A stretch of 64,000 nucleotides of DNA from contig NZ_KB849763.1 in NCBI RefSeq assembly GCF_000369005.1, forward strand, positions 1-64,000. The letters are read 5' to 3'. Each line of letters begins with the position of its first letter. The first letter of the stretch is position 1. The translations under genes were made by a program, and so were the position numbers. The notes under the pieces were generated by a model, which saw only the letters and a list, made by a program, of their open reading frames with translations, had not been told where the DNA came from and made no database searches. Positions 58,349-64,000 of the stretch are shown piece by piece. This DNA is from Acinetobacter beijerinckii CIP 110307. Lineage in GTDB: Bacteria > Pseudomonadota > Gammaproteobacteria > Pseudomonadales > Moraxellaceae.

Positions 58349-59230
58349 TTATAACTGTTGGCCATACCAAGGAGATAATTGCTTCTGTAACCAACGCAAA
58401 AACAATTCAAAACTGACTGCGACAATCGCAATAACAATAATGCCGAGAACTACTGTATCGGTGATTAGGAACTGTGCTGCAGACTGCACCATAAAACCAA
58501 TACCTCGATCTGCTGCGACTAATTCAGAAGCCACTAAAGTTGACCAGCCAACACCTAGACCAATGCGAATACCCGTTAAGATATGCGGTAAAGCTGTCGG
58601 CAGAATTACATGCCAAAACACTTGCGATTGGCTTGCACCCAAAGATAAGGCTGCACGCTCACGATTAAGCTGATGACTGATTACGCCATGGGTACTGCTG
58701 ATAATCACAGGTGCAAGGATGGAAAAGAAAATCAAAAGTACTTTAGTGGTTTCACCAATCCCGAACCAAATCACCAATAATGGCAAATAGGCTAGAGGTG
58801 GTATCGGACGTAACAGCTCAACCAAAGGATCAAGTACCGCGCGCACCCATTTGTTCAAGCCCATCCATAAACCTAAAGGCACACCAATCGCAATCGCGGC
58901 GACCAGAGCCAATAAGACACGAGAAATACTGGCGGCTAAATGTTGCCATAAAGTCGCTTTCATAAAGCCTTGTTGACTGACTTCGAGAAACTTCTGCCAT
59001 ACCGCTTGTGGGCTTGGCAAAAACAAACTTGGAACAATTTTTAAAGCAGTGATCAAATACCAGATCACCAGCACACTGATAACACTCGATAAACTAAGCA
59101 CCAAACTACGATGACGAGCGAGAAAATCAGCTACAGCATTTCGTCTTGAAGCTGATTGTTTCGGCTCAATTTGTGCAAACTCTGCGGTGTTACTTAGCTC
59201 ATAGGCTGTATTTTTTGCTTCTCCCGTCAT
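58349..59230 (-). CDS. tauC: Taurine ABC transporter permease
   Basis: A 293-residue inner-membrane permease with about six helices and the coupling loop ALSLGASQSQVFWHVILPTALP. The first 40 residues are polar and cytosolic. The start overlaps the tauB stop by four bases (ATGA). It belongs to the sulfonate/nitrate/taurine permease family (SsuC/TauC); the taurine role follows from the neighbouring tauD. Confidence 0.93.
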   Translation of the reverse strand: MTGEAKNTAYELSNTAEFAQIEPKQSASRRNAVADFLARHRSLVLSLSSVISVLVIWYLITALKIVPSLFLPSPQAVWQKFLEVSQQGFMKATLWQHLAASISRVLLALVAAIAIGVPLGLWMGLNKWVRAVLDPLVELLRPIPPLAYLPLLVIWFGIGETTKVLLIFFSILAPVIISSTHGVISHQLNRERAALSLGASQSQVFWHVILPTALPHILTGIRIGLGVGWSTLVASELVAADRGIGFMVQSAAQFLITDTVVLGIIVIAIVAVSFELFLRWLQKQLSPWYGQQL

Positions 59231-60018
59231 ACAGTCTCCTCATACCCTGCTTGTTTCTGTACACGTAGGCGTTCAAACAATTGCTCACGTAACTGAATAA
59301 ATTTTGTATCGGATTTAATCGTACGAATCGATTCGCCTTGCTTATAGCGCTCTGCAAAATCTAGTTTTAAAGTTTCAACGATCTTTCCTGGACGAGCTGT
59401 CATCAATACCAGTTGATTGCTGAGCAATAACGCTTCTTCAATGTCATGGGTAATGAGGAAAAAAGATTTATTTTGTTGTATCCATAAATCCAACACCAAT
59501 TGCTGCATAGTTTCACGGGTAAATGCATCAAGCGCAGCAAAAGGTTCATCTAATAAAATAAAGGCTGCATGGCTAATCAAAGCACGTGCAATACCAACCC
59601 GTTGTTTCATGCCACCTGACAATTCCCAAATATTGGCTTTAGCCACATGACTCAAGCCGACAATTTCAAGAATTGCATCGACTTGCTGTTGAATTTCTTG
59701 CTCTTTTAAACCTTTGAGCTGTAAAGCAAAACCGATATTTTCAGAGACATTTAACCACGGTAACAACGCATGATCTTGGAACACCACTGCACGGCGAGCA
59801 TCAGGCGTCATTAATACTTCATCATCAAGTTTGATCTGTCCTGAACTTGGTTTTTGAAAACCTGCCAAAATATTCAGTAATGTAGTTTTACCACAACCAG
59901 ACTCACCCAAAATTACAGTCAGAGTGCCTTCTTCAATCTTCAGATTGATATCTTTCAATACAGGCATCTTCTGGTTTGGAAAGGTTAAATGAAAATGCTC
60001 CGCAGCTAATACGCTCAT
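59227..60018 (-). CDS. tauB: Taurine ABC transporter ATPase
   Basis: A 263-residue ATPase. Walker A GESGCGKTT near 37-45, signature LSGGMKQRVGIARAL near 138-152, Walker B FILLDEPFAALD near 158-169 and the switch histidine in FFLITHDIEEA. Length matches E. coli TauB (255). It follows tauA by nine bp and overlaps tauC by four bases. Confidence 0.94.
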   Translation of the reverse strand: MSVLAAEHFHLTFPNQKMPVLKDINLKIEEGTLTVILGESGCGKTTLLNILAGFQKPSSGQIKLDDEVLMTPDARRAVVFQDHALLPWLNVSENIGFALQLKGLKEQEIQQQVDAILEIVGLSHVAKANIWELSGGMKQRVGIARALISHAAFILLDEPFAALDAFTRETMQQLVLDLWIQQNKSFFLITHDIEEALLLSNQLVLMTARPGKIVETLKLDFAERYKQGESIRTIKSDTKFIQLREQLFERLRVQKQAGYEETV

Positions 60019-60027
60019 TTAGATCTC

Positions 60028-61050
60028 CTATGGCTGTAAGAATTGGGTGGTGACATTACCTTGATAATCAGGATTTACTTGATCCACCTTGCCTTGGCTT
60101 TTTAAGAAAGTGGCTGTATCGAAAATATTCTTTGCAAATTCACGTGATAAAGTAGCTTGTTGCTGCTGACGGTCAAGGTATATATTTCCTGCAAGAAGCA
60201 ATGGAATATCTTTGGCATCAGAACCTGTCAGTTGGGCAATTTTCTGGATATTGTCTGCATTTTGCTCAAATGCTTTAGGATCTTGGTTATAGCTTTCAAT
60301 CTGCTTTAAGCTGGTTCTCACGAAGGCTTTTAAGAACTCAGGATTTTTCTCAGCGAAATCTTTACGAACCACCCATAAATCATAGGTTGGTGCGCCCCAT
60401 TCACCGACTTGTTTCGAGTCTGTTAAGACATGACCAGTCGCTTTGACTTTGCTTAAGGCAGGTTCCCAAACATAGGTCGCATCAATATCACCACGCTCCC
60501 AAGCTGCTGTGATTTCTGGTGGACGTAAGTTAATAATCTTGACTTGGTTATCCGTAATATTCCAATGTTTGAGTGCTGACAATAGGCTGTAATGCGTGGT
60601 TGAAACGAATGGTACAGCAATGGTTTTACCAATCAAATCTTGCGGGTTTTTAATGCCTGATTTGTTGCTCACCACCAATGCCTCAGAACCACCTAATTTA
60701 GCCGTCACCAGAAAGACTTCAATCGGTAAATCACGACTTGCAGCAGCAGCCAGAGGGCTAGAACCGATATTGCCGATCACTACATCACCCGAAGCCAATG
60801 CATTAACTACATCTGAACCTGCATCAAATTTACGCCATTGAATTGCTTGATTAGTATCACGCTCATATTCTCCATTTGCCTGTGCAACCTTGGTCGGATC
60901 AATACCTGTTTGATAGGCAATCACCACCGCTTTATTATTTTTAGATTGAGTTGGTGCAGCATCCTTTTGATTTTGATAAACAATAAAAGCAACAATCGCC
61001 ACTAGGACGATCGCAGTAACAATTAGCGGCTTGGAGTTCTTGATGCCCAT
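60028..61050 (-). CDS. tauA: Taurine-binding periplasmic protein
   Basis: A 340-residue substrate-binding protein. An N-terminal hydrophobic segment (PLIVTAIVLVAIVAFIVYQNQ) lacks a clear cleavage site, so it may stay anchored in the inner membrane rather than be free in the periplasm. Family motifs: VIAYQTGIDPTKVAQANGEYE and the GSSPLAAAASRDLPIEVFLV region. It is the first gene of tauABCD. The frame opens at a TTG; I use the ATG at 61050. Expression under sulfate starvation is expected by analogy, but no site for a CysB/Cbl-type regulator was identified. Confidence 0.92.
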   Translation of the reverse strand: MGIKNSKPLIVTAIVLVAIVAFIVYQNQKDAAPTQSKNNKAVVIAYQTGIDPTKVAQANGEYERDTNQAIQWRKFDAGSDVVNALASGDVVIGNIGSSPLAAAASRDLPIEVFLVTAKLGGSEALVVSNKSGIKNPQDLIGKTIAVPFVSTTHYSLLSALKHWNITDNQVKIINLRPPEITAAWERGDIDATYVWEPALSKVKATGHVLTDSKQVGEWGAPTYDLWVVRKDFAEKNPEFLKAFVRTSLKQIESYNQDPKAFEQNADNIQKIAQLTGSDAKDIPLLLAGNIYLDRQQQQATLSREFAKNIFDTATFLKSQGKVDQVNPDYQGNVTTQFLQP

Positions 61051-61328
61051 AATTAGATGATCTTTCAATAATATAGGCTTATGGTATGCGTCACACTTTA
61101 TGATTAAAAATAAGAAAAAATGCGTTGTTTATGCAATTTAAAGATATATAAGCTGGATTCTTTAATCTTTAGACGTGAAATAAACTTATGAAAAGTCATC
61201 AATTTGAATTATCAAAGCAATAAAATATATAAAGAAATAAATTGGATTCATATAGAATCATCACCTTCATATGATGTGCAATAAAGTCACGATATTCAAA
61301 AAAATAAACGCTCTATTTGAGAATGATT

Positions 61329-62672
61329 ATGCAGCAATCTGATGCAACCACAGCACCTGACCACATCCCTTTTTGGCAAGCCTTGTTATTTTGGCTAAAA
61401 CTTGGATTTATTAGTTTTGGTGGACCCGCAGGTCAAATTGCAGTGATGCATCAGGAGCTAGTTGAACAAAAGCGTTGGATCTCTGAAAAACGATTTTTAC
61501 ATGCACTCAACTATTGTATCTTGTTGCCTGGACCTGAAGCTCAGCAACTTGCCATCTACATCGGCTGGTTAATGCACCGTACTATAGGTGGTTTAGTAGC
61601 AGGCATTCTATTTGTGCTGCCCTCGTTGTTTATCCTGATTGTCTTGTCATGGATTTATGCACAGTTTGGAGATGTCCCAATTATCGCAGGTTTATTTTAT
61701 GGGATTAAACCAGCGGTCACGGCAATTGTCTTTCATGCAACTTATCGCATAGGTAGTCGCACACTCAAGAACAAATTCTTATGGCTCATTGCAGCGGCTG
61801 CTTTTATCGCGATATTTTTCTTTAATATCCCATTTCCATTGATTGTATTCTGTGCCGCAATACTTGGATATTTACTCAGTAAAAAGCAGCCACATTTATT
61901 TAGTCAGCAAGCATCTCATCAAAGTAATCAAAAAAATTATGGTGCAGCACTGATTGATGACAATACACCACCACCTGCCCATGCTATTTTTCGCTGGGCG
62001 AATCTCGCTAAAATTGTACTTATCACAGCATTTTTATGGTGTATTCCGATCTTACTATTGACCTTCAGCCTAGGCTGGCAACACGCTTATACTCAGATGG
62101 CATGGTTCTTTACTAAAGCAGCCTTGCTTACTTTTGGCGGAGCATATGCTGTGTTGCCTTATGTTTACCAAGGTGCAGTGAATTACTACGGATGGTTAAA
62201 TCCCACTCAAATGATTGATGGATTGGCTCTCGGAGAAAGTACACCTGGCCCTTTAATTATGGTTGTAGCGTTTGTAGGCTTCTTGGGTGGCTTTAATCAA
62301 GCTTTACTTGGAACTGAGCATCTGTTTCTTGCAGGTGCAGTAGCTGCAGTGATTGTTACTTGGTTTACCTTTCTCTTTTCCTTCGTTTTTATTTTCGCTG
62401 GCGCACCACTGATTGAATCTACACATAACGAGCTTAAGTTTACCGCACCACTCACTGCGATCACCGCTGCTGTTGTAGGTGTAATTCTTAATCTTGCTCT
62501 ATTCTTTAGCTATCACGTGCTGTGGCCAAATGGTTTTGATCATGCATTTAACTACGAAGCGGCAATCATTACCGTTGCAGCGATGATCGCACTCTTTAAA
62601 TTTCAGATGAATGTTCTTTACGTGATCTTTGCTTCAGCACTTTCTGGTTTGATCCTGTATCTCTTTGTTTAA
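61329..62672 (+). CDS. chrA: Chromate transporter, two-domain ChrA
   Basis: A 447-residue polytopic membrane protein made of two homologous CHR domains. The first has FISFGGPAGQIAVMHQE near 25-41, the second FGGAYAVLPYVYQGAV near 271-286. By family it exports chromate by proton-driven antiport, though some members carry other oxyanions. ATGs at 61323 and 61329 are possible; GAGA spacing favours 61329. Just downstream lies a broken MarR-type fragment, and then mod genes on the opposite strand. Confidence 0.93.
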   Translation: MQQSDATTAPDHIPFWQALLFWLKLGFISFGGPAGQIAVMHQELVEQKRWISEKRFLHALNYCILLPGPEAQQLAIYIGWLMHRTIGGLVAGILFVLPSLFILIVLSWIYAQFGDVPIIAGLFYGIKPAVTAIVFHATYRIGSRTLKNKFLWLIAAAAFIAIFFFNIPFPLIVFCAAILGYLLSKKQPHLFSQQASHQSNQKNYGAALIDDNTPPPAHAIFRWANLAKIVLITAFLWCIPILLLTFSLGWQHAYTQMAWFFTKAALLTFGGAYAVLPYVYQGAVNYYGWLNPTQMIDGLALGESTPGPLIMVVAFVGFLGGFNQALLGTEHLFLAGAVAAVIVTWFTFLFSFVFIFAGAPLIESTHNELKFTAPLTAITAAVVGVILNLALFFSYHVLWPNGFDHAFNYEAAIITVAAMIALFKFQMNVLYVIFASALSGLILYLFV

Positions 62673-62686
62673 ACTATTGAGCTTGA

Positions 62687-62839
62687 GTTGAGTTATCCGA
62701 CTCAAAAGGTACTGTTGTAAATGGTTTAATGAATCAATTAATTGAATAACACTTAAAAGAACACGTACTAAAGGATGCTGAACATATTAATGAAGAAGAA
62801 ATACAAAAGTTTCTTGCTTTATTACAACGTTATTTATAG
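62687..62839 (+). pseudogene. C-terminal remnant of a MarR-family regulator
   Basis: One frame (codons from GTT at 62687 to TAG at 62837-62839) reads VELSDSKGTVVNGLMNQLIE, a TAA at 62747-62749, then HLKEHVLKDAEHINEEEIQK and FLALLQRYL. The pattern of VELT-x-KG, a helix, EEE and a final ALLQ-type helix is that of the end of MarR proteins. The helix-turn-helix half is missing; the chrA gene ends 14 bp before it. A single CAA-to-TAA change would explain the internal stop. The remnant end overlaps the modC stop by six bases. Confidence 0.62.
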
Positions 62840-63451
62840 ATACCAAATCTCGTGAGTGAGTTGTTTGATTTCAGATTTATCATGACTCACATACAGCATC
62901 GGAATTTTGAGTTCTGTTTTGATTTTTTGAAAGAAAGGAATAATCTCTTTTTTGTGTGCGGAATCAAGCGCAGAAAGTGGTTCATCTAATAATAATAATT
63001 GTGGTGAGTACAGCAAGGCACGCCCAAGAGCAACACGTTGTTTTTCACCTCCTGAGAGCTTAATCGGCATCCTTTCAGTTAAATGCTCCAATTTAAGCAA
63101 TTCAACAATATAGTCGAGTTCAAACTGACGTTGCGCTGGGCGAATATGTTTGAAGCCAAACAGTAGATTCTGCATTACATTTTTATGAGGAAATAACTGT
63201 GCATCCTGAAATACCAAACCAATCCGACGCTGTTGTGTACTCAGGTTAATTTTCTGAGCCCGATCAAACCATGTTTGATTCTGTATTTTAATCCAACCTG
63301 ATTGGGGTTTAATCAACCCAGCAATACTATGCAAAATCGTGGTTTTTCCTGAACCTGAAGCTCCAAATAAACCAATCACAGACTGATCAGATTGAAAGCG
63401 TTGGTCTAGAGAAAATTGTCCTTGGGTAAGTTGGATATGACAATCAATCAT
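62834..63451 (-). CDS. modC: Molybdate ABC transporter ATPase, short form without TOBE domain
   Basis: A 205-residue ATPase. Walker A GASGSGKTT near 31-39, signature LSGGEKQRVALGRAL near 130-144 and Walker B LLLDEPLSALD near 152-162. Typical ModC (E. coli 352) has a C-terminal molybdate-binding TOBE domain of about 130 residues that is absent here. The reading frame ends cleanly with a stop, so this looks like a natural short form or an old deletion next to the MarR remnant. The ATG at 63451 is two bases after the modB stop. The frame also opens at a TTG at 63460. Confidence 0.88.
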   Translation of the reverse strand: MIDCHIQLTQGQFSLDQRFQSDQSVIGLFGASGSGKTTILHSIAGLIKPQSGWIKIQNQTWFDRAQKINLSTQQRRIGLVFQDAQLFPHKNVMQNLLFGFKHIRPAQRQFELDYIVELLKLEHLTERMPIKLSGGEKQRVALGRALLYSPQLLLLDEPLSALDSAHKKEIIPFFQKIKTELKIPMLYVSHDKSEIKQLTHEIWYL

Positions 63452-63453
63452 GC

Positions 63454-64000
63454 TTAACAACCACGTTTATTTTTCTGATAACGATTGAACCATTGCGCAA
63501 ACCATAGTGCAAAGAAAGCTACGGATAAGGATAAGATAATTAAACGCCAAACTGCTGCTTCAGTATCAGGTTGCTGCATCAAACTATACATGGCTAAAGG
63601 CAAAGTCCGTGTTTCACTGGCAATATTCCCAACGAAGGTAATGGTTGCGCCAAACTCCCCTAAACTGCGGCAAAAACATAAAATACTTCCCACCAAAATT
63701 CCGCTGCTTGCAAGTGGCAAAGTTACCTGCATAAACGTGCCGAATGCAGAAGCACCTAAAGTTTTTGCCGCCATTTCTAAACGCTGATCCACCAGTTCAA
63801 TCGCCAGTCGAATTGATTGTACGAGTAAAGGAAAGCCCATTACCGCAGATGCCAATACCGCCCCTTTCCAATTAAACGCAAACTCCAATCCAAGTGGTGC
63901 TAGATATTGTCCTATGATGCCTCGATTGCCAAAAATTTGAAGTAACAAATAACCAGGTACAACTGGTGGTAACACTAAAGGTAAGAAAACCAGTGTTTCA
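63454..64000 (-). CDS. modB: Molybdate ABC transporter permease, N-terminus beyond window
   Basis: The last 181 or so codons of a ModB-type permease; the frame is open to the right edge. Motifs: LPPVVPGYLLLQIFG (a ModB hallmark), coupling loop MAAKTLGASAFGTFMQVTLPLA and the C-terminal RSLGEFGATITFVGN. About five membrane helices are seen. The next genes to the right should be the rest of modB and modA. Confidence 0.93.
   Translation of the reverse strand, partial: ETLVFLPLVLPPVVPGYLLLQIFGNRGIIGQYLAPLGLEFAFNWKGAVLASAVMGFPLLVQSIRLAIELVDQRLEMAAKTLGASAFGTFMQVTLPLASSGILVGSILCFCRSLGEFGATITFVGNIASETRTLPLAMYSLMQQPDTEAAVWRLIILSLSVAFFALWFAQWFNRYQKNKRGC

Overview
The window is a stretch of chromosome from a gamma-proteobacterium that is almost certainly an Acinetobacter. 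The evidence is the low G+C content, the AT-rich intergenic gaps, the dat-ddc diaminopropane pair, the Bap-like protein, the desaturase/ferredoxin-reductase pair next to a FabR/DesT-type regulator, and several small proteins that I associate with this genus. The species cannot be fixed from the sequence alone. I see no rRNA, tRNA, CRISPR array, insertion sequence, phage or plasmid functions. Most of the window is core genome.

Layout: 1-2454 is the N-terminal part of a large trimeric autotransporter adhesin that runs off the left edge. 3090-11853 holds folate metabolism (5-formyl-THF cyclo-ligase), the Lon protease, RlmH, a LigB-type dioxygenase, a META-domain lipoprotein, glutamate dehydrogenase and a soluble RnfB-like ferredoxin. 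11854-23911 holds DNA repair (nth), adk, DUF445, PBP2 (mrdA) with rsmD, several envelope proteins, a Bap-like Ig-repeat protein and the SohB protease. 24057-29007 is the pstSCAB phosphate operon with a readable Pho box upstream and an attenuator-like hairpin after pstS. 29451-33483 holds a Rieske oxygenase and the ddc/dat pair. 33949-39435 contains two small regulated loci with TetR-type regulators: GFA-TetR opposite a DUF4442 protein, and desaturase plus ferredoxin reductase opposite a FabR/DesT-like repressor. Both have clear dyad operators in the divergent gap. 39523-51379 is housekeeping: dps, rapA, rluA, hemL, thiE, a CYTH-CHAD protein and small unknowns. 51428-57029 is an accessory-looking catabolic cluster: a neutral ceramidase homologue, an aldono-lactone/alditol oxidase and a PLP-fold alanine racemase-like protein, divergent from an AraC regulator. 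57473-61050 is tauABCD for taurine/alkanesulfonate use. 61329-64000 holds chrA, a broken MarR remnant and the 3' part of a mod (molybdate) operon.

Items I would look at again: the ceramidase/oxidase/PLP-enzyme cluster, a candidate small RNA between lon and rlmH, a family of degenerate hairpin-rich dispersed repeats (three or possibly four copies), the operator arrays, and the MarR remnant downstream of chrA. I did not find a clearly new defence or mobile system. Where the longest reading frame starts at TTG or GTG and a well-placed ATG with a Shine-Dalgarno sequence lies just inside, I used the ATG. Residue numbers were counted by hand and can be off by one or two.
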